64,000 nt of DNA from positions 15,970,716 through 16,034,715 of the forward strand of contig OX336392.1 in assembly GCA_946902985.2 (NCBI GenBank). Reading direction: 5' to 3'. This DNA is from Meconema thalassinum. Taxonomy: Eukaryota > Arthropoda > Insecta > Orthoptera > Tettigoniidae. The notes under the pieces are model-generated. The model saw only the letters and a list, made by a program, of their open reading frames with translations, had not been told where the DNA came from and searched no databases. The position numbers were made by a program, and so were the translations under genes. Positions 11,295-23,375 of the stretch are shown piece by piece (the first letter of the stretch is position 1; each line of letters opens with the position of its first letter).

Positions 11295-12320
11295 AGGTTT
11301 TCAAATTTCGAACTGAAGCCACAATGAACTTTTAAAACAATACATGTTTCTAGTTGCTTAAATACTGTAGTGTCGGAGATATTGTGAACTGGTGAAATAT
11401 GTCGAATCGATGCCATGTTGAATTGCTTCTTATAATAGGATATACCAGCCAGCAGCAGACGACCATTATAATGTTCGTTTATTTTACCAATGTTTCGTCT
11501 CTATCGGTTGCTTAGGACACGAGAAATATAAACGTAATTTTTAAAATTTTATACAGCCGCCATTTTTGAGTTCCCGTATAAATTTAATTAATTTAGAAGC
11601 CAATATATTAAGCCTTGTATGAAGATATACCATGGTTAGTTTCACAGCACTCGCATGATTAAGACGTGAGAATAATCTAAGTTGGTTGTGTGCCCATCGG
11701 GTTATTGAAAGTCCTATGGTGAGGACATTTTAACGGCCTCTAACAACGTACAAAATGCCACTATGACTGCTTTAATAGATTCGTAGATATTGAGGATTGG
11801 TAAATAATTTCAGATAATCACCATGTTGGATTGTTCTATAAATGTAGTCCACAGAGCGATGTATTAGTAGATAAAGGTATTGCGTTGGTTCAATATACAA
11901 ACGTTCACTTCGATCGCATGATTAGGACACACAAATGAAACTTAATTTTAAAATTTCGCACTGCCGTAATTTTGAGGTTATGAAAACAATTGAACTAAAT
12001 TAGATAACAATAGATTATGTTGGTTTGCACTTAAGAGGTTTGCAAATTTCACATATATTCCCTCAGCATAGCATTGTCTATCACCACACAAAATGCCAGG
12101 GTGATATAAGTAACTGTTATAGAGCTATAGAATGCCGGTGAAATATTTCGCGCGCCACCATCTTGGATTGGCGAAACGTTTCCGCATTTGAAAGGCACGG
12201 ACGATGTAGCAGTTTGTCCTTACCGAGTTTCATGGTAATCGCTCCAGCAGTTTAGATTTCATTAGGGACAAGGGATGATCTCATGATAGGTGGTGAACAG
12301 TAAGCTATTTAGTACATCAC
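11295..12320 (-). repeat. ATGGCGGC-type tandem repeat, second array
   Basis: On the minus strand this reads as the same family as 714-1975. It shows periodic ATGGCGGC/ATGGTGGC-like cores, GCGAAATATTTCAC, and the end sequence GAGATCATCCCTTGTCC (minus strand) near 12,260-12,285. It is more diverged than the first array. Confidence 0.6.
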
Positions 12321-12400
12321 ATGGAAAAGCCTTTTAATAGGCGGGAGAGATTTAGTGGGCGATGTGGAATTAGGCTGACTAACAGTCCCGTAACATTAAC

Positions 12401-12401
<1 letters not shown>

Positions 12402-12441
<40 letters not shown>

Positions 12442-12636
12442 TATTTATTTCTTTCGTTATTTCTTTCTTTCTTTCTTTCTTTCTTTCTTTCGTTATTTCT
12501 TTCTTTCTTTCTTTCTTTCTTTCTTTCGTTATTTCTTTCTTTCTTTCTTTCTTTCTTTCTTTCGTTATTTCTTTCTTTCTTTCTTTCTTTCTTTCTTTCG
12601 TTATTTATTTATTTCTTTCTTTCTTTCTTTCTTTCT

Positions 12637-12667
<31 letters not shown>

Positions 12668-12680
12668 CTTACTTATTTAC

Positions 12681-12719
<39 letters not shown>

Positions 12720-12795
12720 TTCCTATCTTTCTTTATTTATTTATTTATTTACTTATTTATTTACTTATTTCTTTATTTATTTATTTCTTCTTTCC
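12402..12795 (+). repeat. (TTTC)n/(TTTA)n microsatellite
   Basis: A nearly 400-bp tetranucleotide tract. TTTC units interrupted by CGTTA change to TTTA units. The long Phe/Leu/Ser-rich frame across it is an artefact of the repeat. Confidence 0.95.
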
Positions 12796-12799
12796 TCGA

Positions 12800-13365
12800 T
12801 TTTGTCCATCTTTGGACCGCGTAAAATATCCCATTGCATTCTCTGTCTCTTATTCCCTTTATCCTTTCTCGCCTTCAGTAGTTCTTAATTACTTCACTTT
12901 GTCTCCTTCTCTCTTCCGTCCAGACGTTAACCCGCTTCTTCTTTTCCTTCTCCTGGAAACCCTTGAAATGTTTGATCATATTTCTGAAAAATGGTCTGTC
13001 CTGAATAATATCTATTGTTACTTCCATATCCCTTTTTATACTTTGTACCCACTGATTACCATTCTTGCTTTTGTATACATGACTGAAAATTTGTTTTGTG
13101 AGTCTGTTGTTATTCATCCTCATTACGTGTCCAAACAAATTAACCCTCCTTTTCCTGATCGTTTCGTGTTTTTTCTTAATTTCTTAATTTTTGTAGAGGT
13201 CGCCATTTTTTCTGTATCTGAACTCTCCACTTTCTGTTTTTAATGGTCCCAATATTTTTCTAAGGATATTTCTTTCCTTTTTCTCTAACTCTTCGATTTC
13301 ACCTCTTTTAATGGAAAACATACATTCTGAAGCATACAGACTTTCGTCTTAATTACCGTATTGTG
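12800..13365 (-). pseudogene. LINE C-terminal fragment
   Basis: The minus strand encodes LFGHVMRMNNNRLTKQIF and downstream W-T-E-E-R-R-R. This matches the C-terminal tail of the LINE family present nearly whole at 53.8-57.2 kb and at 20.0-22.5 kb. Upstream on the same strand is a shifted RKILGPLKTESGEF-like segment. It is a 5'-truncated, frameshifted remnant flanked by tetranucleotide tracts. Confidence 0.75.
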
Positions 13366-13417
13366 ATGTTGGATTTTAGTTGCAATAGAAAGATTTTTCT
13401 TATTGTGGGTATCCTTC

Positions 13418-13467
13418 GTAAGTTTATTTATTTATTATTTACTTATTTATTTATGTCCTTCCTTCCT

Positions 13468-13503
<36 letters not shown>

Positions 13504-13530
13504 TACTTATTTATTTATTTTTCCTTCCTC
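13418..13530 (+). repeat. (TTTA)n/(TTTC)n microsatellite
   Basis: A second tetranucleotide tract related to 12,402-12,795. The LINE fragment lies between the two. Confidence 0.9.
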
Positions 13531-14615
13531 CCCTTCCTTTTCCTCCTCTTCCATCCCCCTTCCCACGTAAATTCACAGTAACTCAATAACTTTCTTTGTA
13601 AGTAAAGGTAACGTTAACTAGTAATTTTTCAAAATTAACTTATCCAAAACACTATTTTGCAATTGTCTGAACAAGAGGAGATTGTTGATGCCGAGACGCC
13701 CCCACCCGGTCGAGGGCCGCAGCTGCAGCACGAATTAACCCAGCGAGGTCCCCAGATCGATATAACACGCTATCTGTGTGTGTGGAATAATTCGATAATC
13801 CCATGAAACGTTATAAAGCCACCCTCTGCACACCACGCCACACAATTCGCATATGCAACAGCACCGCACAAAGGCCATGTCCAAATCAATGCCTTCACAC
13901 GCCGCCCCCTCAACTGTCTCCGCCCCCGCATTCAAGTTATCATGTTCTCTTAATCAACTCACTGTAAATATAGTTAGATCATAAATTTAAAATAAGGTCC
14001 ACAAATATTGCCATATTAGTTGCCTTGCAGTATGTGTGGTAGTGTACCCGGGTCATGATCCCAGGATCGCCCTCGATACCCTTGATTTTGATATATTTTA
14101 TTTCCCTCAGAGCTCAAGAGCTCCCTACATACAATAGAATTAGGGCTTATAAATATAGCACATTTCGTGAAGGTTACAATCATAAGATATATCGTATCAT
14201 ATCATAAGAATAAAATGCGTATACGTTAACCATTTTAAAGTTGGTAACACTTTTACCCGTATTGACTGTTGGTAATATGTAATTGTGAAACCCGCCTTGT
14301 CAAAACTACAAAATGAAGTTTTAAAAATATTTAAACGTACATGTTTCAATATGGCAATGTTATCTTCATCAGCGTTGAATTGTTTAAATTAACATGCTAA
14401 ATTGAAATGGCTATTCTTACAAAATTTTGAATTTAAAATAAAATGAAAAGTTCACAAATAAATTAAATGCTACACAATCAACTGAGGTTATGAATAATAC
14501 TGGTGAAATGTATCAAAGAAATTTTTAGAAAATAATACACCTTATGAATCTACTTTAATTTGGTTTACTAACGTAGTAGTAGAAGACGCAGCTGTCAGGA
14601 ACATACTCATTGTAT
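13531..14615. other. No gene recognised
   Basis: Unassigned sequence, locally GC-richer at 13,690-13,930 and AT-rich afterwards. Confidence 0.5.
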
Positions 14616-14619
14616 TATA

Positions 14620-14725
14620 GCTACGTACTGTAGTTGTGTGGTCCACAGGTTCAAATCTCGGCGCTAACACCAGCTATCCTGAATGTGATTTCCTTCGAGT
14701 TTTCCACACTCCGGGTACTAGTGTT
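14620..14725 (+). repeat. Probable SINE fragment
   Basis: A tRNA-like B-box region (GGTTCAAATCTCGGCG) sits with a weak A-box region upstream. The downstream sequence is unlike the other SINE tails in the window, so the family is uncertain. Confidence 0.4.
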
Positions 14726-14829
14726 TGGTTACGAGAATATTCTCATTACGGTTGGAATATCAATGTCCAAGTATTTCACCCAATATTCTTAGCTAATTGA
14801 ATTATGGTATAATATACATTAACTCTAAT

Positions 14830-15160
14830 ACTTAAGAGGAAGGTTGACTTGGAAAATATACTAAAGGAAGAATGAAAGATCTTGAGGAAAATTATTGGCC
14901 CAGAAAGAACAGAAGATGGATACAGGTCTAAATCTCGTAAAGCGACTGAGAAATTATCTAATCTTGCGGTGGACATCAGAAACCGAGGATTGAAGATTTA
15001 TGGACATGTTCAAAGACTTCCACCGACTAGACAGAAAAACTGAAAAATAGACCGTGGATTCAGCAAGTCAAACAGGATTTGGAGAAGGCCCAAGTAAGAA
15101 CAGTGGAAGTCTTTGACAGGAACCTATTCCGATGTAGGGTAAATGGATGGAATGTAACAC
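14830..15160 (+). pseudogene. LINE C-terminal fragment
   Basis: Plus-strand frames encode RKIIGPERTEDGYRSKS and GLKIYGHVQRLP. These are the thumb/C-terminal signatures of the LINE family at 53.8-57.2 kb (R-R-I-L-R-K-I-M-G; L-x-F-L-G-H-L-Y-R-M). Stops occur throughout. It is a dead 3' fragment. Confidence 0.65.
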
Positions 15161-15164
15161 AAAC

Positions 15165-16280
15165 ATAATACAATACGCCTTTCAATACAATTCATGTAAC
15201 ATCTTGGGAGGAGCCTTCTTCAGCGTATATCTAAGGCAAAATCTATTCTAATTAAATCTTAGATTAGTTAGTTGTTGTTGTTAAACTTAGATGCAAAATA
15301 TTCTTAGAGCTATATTTAGGTTTATATAATCTCTAAAGAAATAAATGGATATTCTTACAATCATTAAATCATGAAAGAATTGAAATGAAACATTATTATT
15401 GTGAATTATGTTAACGATGTCAAAAGCTAATTAAATATTTTCAAATAACCTGCGTGCAGTCAGTTTTCAAACGGAAAATTTCTTGAAATATTTTCTAGAT
15501 AAATTTTATCCAGTTATGAATATGGAAATCACCTTCAGAAGTTTAAAATCGTATATCCAGTGACTTGTTGCAAATTCATAATATTGCTTAGATCTTGTGA
15601 CACACTGCGTTGTCCACCATTGACTATAAAAAAATGTAATGAGATTTAATAATGGACTATTGGTCTCAAATTAAACTGTAAGAATAAGGAGTCGAAAATT
15701 TTACATTACATTTACCGGAAAGACGATCGGTAAATACATTGGTTGAAAAAAATATTTATCATCTTAATAACCGCAGTAATTATTATGTAGGCCTATATCT
15801 CTTGGCGTATACAGAATAATATTAGCAAATGCGTCTAACATAAATTGAAATAAATAAATAAATAAATACATTTAAAATACATGAAAACCTTTTATAAAGG
15901 GGCAATGCCAAATATCTGCCTTGTCGAAAATACGTCAATGCAGATAGATTTGAAACCATCAAAGTTAAGCGCCTATAATGACACTATAAAGAAAGAAAAT
16001 GAAAATTAAATTATTGGACTGTTGAAACTAGTATAATGAAAGACGTGTGATTTTAAATTACTGTATGTTTAAACTTTGGGTAGTCAATGAAAATCATCGA
16101 TGTGGAGGAATGGGATACGTCTATTCAATATGTAGGTTCAGATGTTCCAAACATTATCTTATTGAAACGTGATCGTGAACATCACATTAATTTTCCCTCA
16201 CGCTATATTATCATTAGGGATGGTGTCTTCTCGCAAAGTCGATAACGTGCGAAAGGCTCACTAAGACATGTTCGGCTCGC
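15165..16280. other. AT-rich spacer
   Basis: No gene is seen. A short AAAT-type run occurs at about 15,848-15,870. Confidence 0.55.
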
Positions 16281-16283
16281 CAG

Positions 16284-18125
16284 TTTTTTTTTTTTTTTTT
16301 TTTTTGTAGCTGCTTCGAGACGGACACCCAATGGGTAAAGAGGAGTGTGCGGAAGGATCATAGGAGGTGGATTGATGTGCAGGTGGAGAAAGCAGAAGCG
16401 GTAAGATGGAGGGAAGTTAAGGAGCTCTATGGCATCACAAAGATGCTTTCGAAGAAAGATTTTAATAAAACTAGGCCTGTGAAGAGCAAGATGGGCGAGA
16501 CCCTCACGACGTGTGAACAGCAGCTGACTAGATGGAGAGAACACTTTGCGGAGGTTCTTAATAGAGATAGAGGACCAGAAAGTAAGCAGCGAGGAGAACA
16601 TGAAGAGGAAGCAGGAAGTGACCCAAGCATCAGCCTTGACTCCCCAACTCGGGGCGAATTACGAACAGCGTTGAAGCAGATGAAGTGTGGGAAGGCACCA
16701 GGTCAGGATAATATCCCAGTGGAAGTACTGAAAGCAGACCTGGATATTACGATCAATCTGCTGCACCCGTTGTTGGAGAAGATCTTGAAGGAGGAGAAAA
16801 TACCAACCGACTGGAAGAAGGGGTTGATAGTCAAGTTACCGAAGAAAGGGGACACCACAAACTGTAACAACTGGAGGGGAATCACCTTGCTGTCCATTCC
16901 AAGCAAAGTGCTGGCGAGAGTCATCCTGAATCGTATAAAAGACTGCGAAGAAAAAAGGCTTCGGAAGGAACAGGCTGGATTTCGACAACATCGCAGCTGT
17001 GTGGATCTCATCAACACCCTCCGAATCATCCTGGAGCAGAGTGTGGAGTGGCGGAATACCCTTTACCTCACATTTGTTGACTTGGAGAAAGCCTTTGACT
17101 CCGTAAATCAAAGAATCATGTGGAAGACCCTCGAGGAATATAAAATTCCAACAACGATCATCAGAATCATGCAAGAGATGTACGAAGGGTATGAGTGCCA
17201 GCTTCTTCACGAAGGCAAATTAACAGAAAAGATAAATGTCAGTTCCGGAGTGAGACAGGGGTGTGTCCTTTCCCCCACTCTGTTCCTGTTGGTCCTGGAT
17301 AGTGTGATGAAGAAGGTAATGGGAGGACGGAAGAGGGGTATTCAATGGGGTATAAATGACAAGTTTGAAGATCTGGATTTCGCAGACGACATTTGTCTTA
17401 TGGCACAACGGTACCGAGACATAGAAGATAAGCTGGGGAGGTTGCAGAGAGAAGCAGAACGTGCAGGACTGATGATCGACACCAACAAGACCAAAGAGAT
17501 GAGGATAAATTCTGACGTCACGTCCTTCCTCTACCTTGAAAGTATAGTCACAAAAGATGGGGGAGGAGAGGAAGATGTTCGAAGCCGTATCTGGAAGGCA
17601 AATGGTGCGTTTGTCCAGCTCTACCCCATCTGGAGAAATAGAAACATTTCCAGGAAGACCAAGCTCCGCTTTTTCAATAGCAACGTAAAGTCGATTCTTC
17701 TCTTTGGCTGTGAAACATGGAAAGTCACAAAACCGATCAACAACCAGCTACAGGTGTTCATTAACAGATGTCTGCGTCGCATCATGAATGTGAGGTGGCC
17801 AGACATAATCTCAAATGAAGATCTTCACCAATCAACAACCTATGAGCATCCAGATCAAGGAGAGGAAATGGCACTGGATTGGTCACACACTAAGGAAGCC
17901 GGACGGAGCTGTTGAGAGGGCGGCGCTAGACTGGAATCCTCAAGGCGCCAGGAAGCGAGGTCGACCTAAGAAGACCTGGAAGAGGACGATCGAAAATGAA
18001 ATTGCAGAGGTGGACAAGAACTGGAGTCAAGTGAACAGAATGGCCAGGAACCGTACTGCGTGAGAAATTTCGCCAAGGCCCTATGCTCCGGAAGGAGCGA
18101 CAGGAATTAAGTAAGTAACTAAGTA
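16284..18125 (+). mobile_element. 5'-truncated RTE-like LINE
   Basis: The unit begins after a T-rich run (16,285-16,307), contains a long RT frame plus a shifted C-terminus, and ends in a short TAAGTAAGTAACTAAGTA tail. A tail of short simple repeats instead of poly(A) is usual for RTE elements. The apurinic endonuclease domain expected upstream is missing, so the copy is 5'-truncated. Confidence 0.75.
16347..18063 (+). pseudogene. LINE reverse transcriptase (RTE-like), frameshifted at C-terminus
   Basis: The 522-codon open frame (16,347-17,915) carries the ordered RT motifs. LKQMKCGKAPGQDNIPVEVL and a WKKGLIVKLPKKGD-like finger region come first. QAGFRQHRSC follows, then FVDLEKAFDSVN (first catalytic Asp), SGVRQGCVLSPTLF, and FADD (about 17,375-17,390; the catalytic Asp pair). 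A CETWKVT-type thumb comes next. The C-terminus HWIGHTLRKPDGAVERAALDW plus a KRGRPKKTWKRT-like tail continues in another frame (to 18,063), so one frameshift lies near 17,820-17,910. All visible catalytic residues are intact. There is no genuine start codon, because the 5' end is missing. Confidence 0.8.
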
Positions 18126-19300
18126 CTGTTGCAATGGTTAGCGGTTTGTCATTCCTTCATAAGTTTATCAGAACGAAGTTAGTTTTCTGGGAATATCACA
18201 CACACTGTTAATTTAAGGGCCTTAAAATGTGGTTTTCGGAGACCCTTTATAGACTCCCGAATTTTGTGTCTCACATGAGAAGCGCAACATATGCTTTGGT
18301 CGTCCTTCTAGGATAATTCTTATATTTCGCCTATTTTAGCATGTATTTTGAGAAGTTTTTCCCTATGTCCACCCTTCTACTGTATGAAAAGTACGGTGAA
18401 GAGTTTTATAAATGATTGGCGTATTGACTCTCATGGATACCATACGTAATTTTTCGATGCACCAAGCATCCGAACACGAGTTATAGTCGTACATAAAGAT
18501 ACACAGAAAAACAGACAGACAATTCTATTGTCTACAACATATTACCCAGATATACAAATATGGGTATATCTACCACACAGCATCAAACAAAATCATCCTT
18601 ACGATGAGCCCGTATGTCGACAAAAAAAATGATTAGTTAAAATGTGCTTCCAAACTAAATTCACCAAACGTGTACTTCCCGACGTGAAATAAAATTGATA
18701 TCCTTATAGACGAAACGCAATACACGTCACATAAAAACTGACCCTCGCCGTTGTGTTAGGTCCCCATACACAGGAAGACGCCTTTCATAAATTATAAAGG
18801 CTTGTGGTGCATGAAAATTCAGGTTCTTTAGCCTCAAATGGCCCAAATTCCTAAAAGCCGCAAAAAATGCTGATTCAATTCAGGAATTTTTGAAAAAAAA
18901 ATGTTGCTGTTCGGAGATATAATAGATCTTCTGTACTATATGTCGCACGTGAAAGTTGCGTGAAAAAAATCTAGGTTACCCCCTTGACCCCCTTAATTGC
19001 ATTGATGAAATATACAGTCTAAGTTGGTGATAACCCTATAGCCATTTGCAAACTTTCACAGAAATGTAATAAATGGAGTAACATTGCTTCTTACAGAAAT
19101 AGATGTAAAGTTGGATGTCACCCCTTGATATAATGTTGTCATGGTTACCGACTTGCATTCCTTCATTAGTTTGTTAAATTAAATTAAATTAGTTTTCTGG
19201 GGATATCTCAGAAACTGTTGGTTTTAGAGCCTTATAATGTAGTTTTCGAGGACCCTTTAGGGCCCCCGAGTTTTGTTTCTGGCACCGGGGGGCTTCGTCT
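18126..19300 (+). repeat. Non-coding dispersed repeat, family D (with 19.7-19.95 and 22.49-22.93 kb)
   Basis: The segment TTAGTTTTCTGGGAATATC, then an AAACTGTTGGTTTTAGGGCCTTAAAATGTGG-like part and GACCCTTTA, occurs near 18,180-18,260 and again near 19,190-19,270. A third copy is at 22,500-22,560. A second shared segment (ACCCCTTGACCCCCTTAA followed by GCATTG) is near 18,977-19,005 and 19,745-19,770. The family appears to be a long, non-coding, internally repetitive element that LINE and SINE copies have entered. Confidence 0.55.
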
Positions 19301-19369
19301 CGCCGTTGTATGCCATAATATAATATCAATGAAAATGAAAATCCACAGCCTGCTTCTAGTCTCCGACCG

Positions 19370-19655
19370 GGTCAGGAATGGAATGAATGAAGCCCCCATC
19401 TAGCGGCGAGGATATGAACTGTGCTTGTCGCACTCCTCTGGGGCAATGATTAAATGAATAACAGATGAAATGAAATGATAGTGGAGAGTGTTGCTGGAAT
19501 GAAATTTTGACAGGGAAAACCGGAGTACCCGGAGAAAAACCTGTCTGCCTCCGTTTTGTCCAGCACAGATCTCACATGGAGTGACCGGGATTTGAACCAC
19601 GGACCCAGCGGTGAGAGGCCGGCGTGCTGCCGCCTAATCCACGGAGGCTTCAAAT
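19370..19655 (-). repeat. tRNA-derived SINE, minus-strand copy
   Basis: Read on the minus strand it starts GCCTCCGTGGATTAGGCGGC and has a B-box-like GTTCAAATCCCGGTCACTCC. The tail includes an AACACTCTCCACTATCATTT segment and a CTAGATGGGGGCTTCATTCA segment. It is a close match to 59,208-59,500 on the plus strand. Confidence 0.85.
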
Positions 19656-19960
19656 ATAATACTACTACTAATAATAATATAGAGATAGGAATATAATAGA
19701 CCTGCCGTACCACACCCGCAAGTGTAAATCGCGTGAAAAAAAAGTACCCCTTGACCCCCTTAAGCGCATTGTACGTATTGATGAATTTTGCAGCATAATT
19801 TGGTGATAACCTTCTAGCCGTTTGCAAACTTTCACACTAATGTAGTTAATGGAATTGCATTGCGTCTTACAGCATTAGGTGGACCTCTGAGATTCTGTTG
19901 CCATGGTTACCGGCTTGCATTCGTTCATTAGTTTTCTTTCTTTCTCCGTTACGGTCTTCT
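19656..19960 (+). repeat. Family D continuation
   Basis: Sequence from about 19,690 to 19,945 resumes family D seen at 18.9-19.16 kb (AATATAATAGA, ACCCCTTGACCCCCTTAA, CATGGTTACCGGCTTGCATTC). This suggests that later insertions split one older repeat. Confidence 0.5.
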
Positions 19961-19964
19961 AAGG

Positions 19965-22480
19965 ACCACGAGCCAATTTCAATGTTTAGTCCTTTGGTGT
20001 TCTTTCTTCTTCCCCCAGGTCTCCTTCTTGTTCCTCCAGGACTCCTTCATCTTCACACTATGCATCTTCTTTCTCTCTTCGGACCATTTTGAGCCTCTTT
20101 TCTTTTCCTTCCTTCCTTGGAACCCTTCCATTCCCAACACTTTTTTCCTAAACATTTCTCTCTCTATTGCATCTTCTTCTCTTATATTGTTTCTTTCTAA
20201 ATCCTTTTTAACTTCTTGAATCCAAGTTGTTGTTAATTTCTTGTTCCAAAGATATTTGAATATCAGTTTGGTTAACCTGTTGTAATTCATTCTATATAAA
20301 TGTCCAAAAAATAGCAATCGCCTCTTTTTAATTGTGTCTGTTTTGTTTTCAATGTTGCGATATATTTCATCATTACTTCTGAATTTCCAGAATTCTGTAA
20401 TTCTTAATGGACCTAATATTTTCCGTACAATTCGTCTTTCTAATACTTCCAATGTATCTAACTTATAATTCAGTGCTAGACATTCGCTTGCGTATGGGCA
20501 TTCTGGTTTCATTACTGTTCTGTAGTGCTGTATTTTCACGTTTCTAGATAAACATTTTTTGTTGTAGGTGTTCCTAGTTATACCATATGCTCTTTCCATC
20601 TTGTGTACTCTTTCTTCTACAGCAGATTTTTCTAAACCATTTTCCTGAATGATTTCTCCCAAATATTTGAATTTCTTTACCCTCTTAATTTTACCATTTT
20701 CTGTGGCTAGGATTTCTGGTGCATTTTTTTATATTTGTCATAAATTTGTTTTTTTTCTACAGAAATTCTTTAACCTGTTCTGTTGGCTATCTCTTCTAAG
20801 AGATTAATTTGCACTGTTGCGTCAGTCAGATTTTCAGAAAGTATGGCAAAATCACCTGCAAATGCTAGACAGTTTATTTCAATACCTCTGTTTTTATTCC
20901 CTAGAGTTATGGGTGATATCTTGTGTTCCCTCAGTTTTTGATTCCAAATTCTTACTATTTTCTCCTGGACACAGTTGAATAGCAGTGGAGATAAACCATC
21001 ACCTTGCCTTACACCTGTCTTTATTTTGAATGGTTTAGATATTCTCCCCCGAAATTTTACTTTTGATATGGTGTCTGTGAGGGTTTCAGGGATTAGATTA
21101 GCCAGTTTAGATTTAACTCCAAATTCTCGAATTACTTTATCTAGAGTTTCTCTGTCAACGGAATCGAAAGCTTTTTAAAATCTATAAATGTCACTACAAT
21201 GCTCTTGGAGTTTATTATCCTGTGACGGATTATGGACTTCAGGTTGAATATCTGTTCTGCGCAAGATCTGCCTTTTCGGAATCCACTCTGATATTCACCT
21301 AAATGACTGTCGAGTGTTGCTTGTATCCTGTTTAGTAATATTGTAGAGAATATCTTATAAGCCACTGCTATTAGGGATATACCTCTGTAGTTATTGACAT
21401 CTTGCTTATTACCATTCTTATGCAAAGGATGTATAAGGGCCACTTTCCATTCTTCCTGGATCTTTTCCGTTTTCCAGATTTCTTCAAAGATGCTTTTAAG
21501 GGCATCTATGATTTTGGGTTGAGACCATTTTATAAGTTCAGTTGTGATGGAGTCTTCTCCACTAGCTTTGTTGTTTTTTAGGGTGTTAATTGCTTTTTCA
21601 ATTTCTTCAAGAGTAGGTGGTGGATCTTCTTCCATGTTGTCATGAATTACGGGAAATTCTAACTTGTTGTTTGGTTCTTCACAGTTCAGAAGTTGATCGA
21701 AGTGCTTTGCTAGTATTTCACAATTCTTTTCATCAGATAGACCCATTCTGCCATTTTCGCCTGTGAAGCAAATACTTGGAGCTTGATACCCCCTTTAAAT
21801 TATTTTTAAAGGTCTGATAGAAATTCCGGGAGCTATTTTTAACAAAATCATCCTGCATGTCAACAAGTTGTGACTTTTCAAAGGAGCGTTTAGCACTCTT
21901 AATTATTCTGGCTGTTTCCTTTCTTTGTTGTTTAAATTGTTCAAAGTGTTCATTCCTTCCAGAGCATTTCCATGTTTTCCATAATTTTGTTCTTTCTGCT
22001 AGAGCTTCTTCACAAGTTTCATTCCACCAAACTTTCTTTTTCATTTTTGCTGGCCCAAATACTTTTTTCGCTGCACTATTGATTTCTTTGGATAATTCTT
22101 GCCAGTTACCTGGCTTACTTATTTGAATTTTTTCTTGAAAATGTTTTATTGCTTCTTGTGTGATGTTGAGTCTGTCTGTGTTATATTTAATTAATTTTTG
22201 TTGTCTTCTTTGGTTTCTATGAGGGAGAAGGATGAGCTAAATTTTGGAGAGATAGTGGTCAGAGTCAAATTCTCTACTTCTGATTACTTTTACATTCATA
22301 ATTTCTTTAATATTATTTCTAGAAATAGCAACATGATCCAATTGGAATTCTCCTAACATTGGATTTGGAGATATCCATGTTTTAGCTTTTGTTGGTAGTT
22401 TCCTGAATGAAGTTGACATTAATTTCAACCGAAAGGTTTTACAGAGATTAATTAGTCTCATGCCATTTTTATTAGTCCTT
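19965..22480 (-). pseudogene. APE-type LINE, broken, mutated catalytic site
   Basis: Reading leftwards, fragments appear in order. First is the endonuclease C-part (22,237-22,461: QLDHVAISRNN, FDSDHYLSKI). A linker follows at 21,733-22,044 (VWWNETCEEAL). RT fingers at 21,141-21,746 include LKNNKASGEDSITTELIKW, NNYRGISL, GEYQSGFRKGRSC and VTFIDFKK. Then come the RT palm, and thumb plus C-terminus at 19,979-20,662. The catalytic F-A-D-D box reads F-A-G-D at about 20,851-20,862 (Asp to Gly), so this copy could not reverse transcribe even if its frames were joined. The 5' end of the endonuclease is missing. It belongs to the same family as 53.8-57.2 kb. Confidence 0.85.
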
Positions 22481-22489
22481 TTAGTTTAT

Positions 22490-22930
22490 TAAATGAAAAT
22501 AGTTTTCTGGGAATATCTCAAAAACGGTTGGTTTTATGGCCTTAAAATGTGGTCCCGAGTTTTGTCTCTCACATTGAGGGGCTGAAAATGAGCTTTGTCT
22601 TGTCCTTCTACACCTATTTCAGCATGTATTTTAAGGGGGTAGGCCCCCTTTTATGAGAGGTACGGAGAAGAGTTACATCAATGATTAGTTTCGTGCCTCT
22701 GATGGATATCTGTACCTAATTTTACGTTGATACACCCAGCCGTTCTCGAGTTATAAAGGAACAAAGTTGTCCACAGACGAACAAACAAACAAACAAACAG
22801 ACAGACAGACAAAAAATCGCGTGCATCCATCATAAAACAGTCCGAAATGCGTAAATAACTCAAATTTCCAAAGAAATTCAGAAAAAAAACAGACAAACTT
22901 TCAGTTTTATATAATAGAGATATACTGCAA
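22490..22930 (+). repeat. Family D segment
   Basis: Continues the repeat seen at 18.18-18.5 and 19.19-19.3 kb (CTGGGAATATCTCAAAAACG, GCCTTAAAATGTGG). It ends in a CAAA/CAGA short tandem run and a TATATAATAGAGATAT-like end. The LINE at 19,965-22,480 appears to be inserted inside it. Confidence 0.55.
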
Positions 22931-23330
22931 GGCTCGGCGTTGACCGTGTTTTATAGCACAAATTTAGGTTTTACTCGGTAACCGTTGGAGATACACGTAA
23001 AGTGATTAGGACCTTTCTGATAGAAAATTAAATTTTACAGCTCACATGTGTCATCAAAAGTTTGCTATTTCTTAGCGTTCTCTTTTTATTTAAAATGGAA
23101 ATATGAAATTTTGAAACCAAAGGGTGTAGTGACGTCACTAAAATGGCCGCCATTTCTAAATAGGGCAAAATATCGAAATCCAAGTTAGCCTATATGTAAA
23201 CCTGGTAAATCAGCTACATCCATGCAACATTTCATTTAAATCGGACCAGTGGTTCTTGCGTGATTGAGTAACAGACAGTCAGAGAGACCACACAGCATCT
23301 CATAAGAGGATGATGATGATGATTATGATA
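22931..23330. other. Unassigned sequence
   Basis: No gene is seen. A short AAAATGGCCGCCATTT palindrome-like site lies near 23,140. The end is a (GAT)n-like run. Confidence 0.5.
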
Positions 23331-23334
23331 ACAA

Positions 23335-23372
<38 letters not shown>
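23335..23372 (+). repeat. (AAT)n microsatellite
   Basis: Trinucleotide run. Confidence 0.9.

Positions 23373-23375
<3 letters not shown>

Noticed and set aside
12321..12824. 167-codon Phe/Leu/Ser-rich frame
   Set aside because: It is translated (TTTC)n/(TTTA)n microsatellite.
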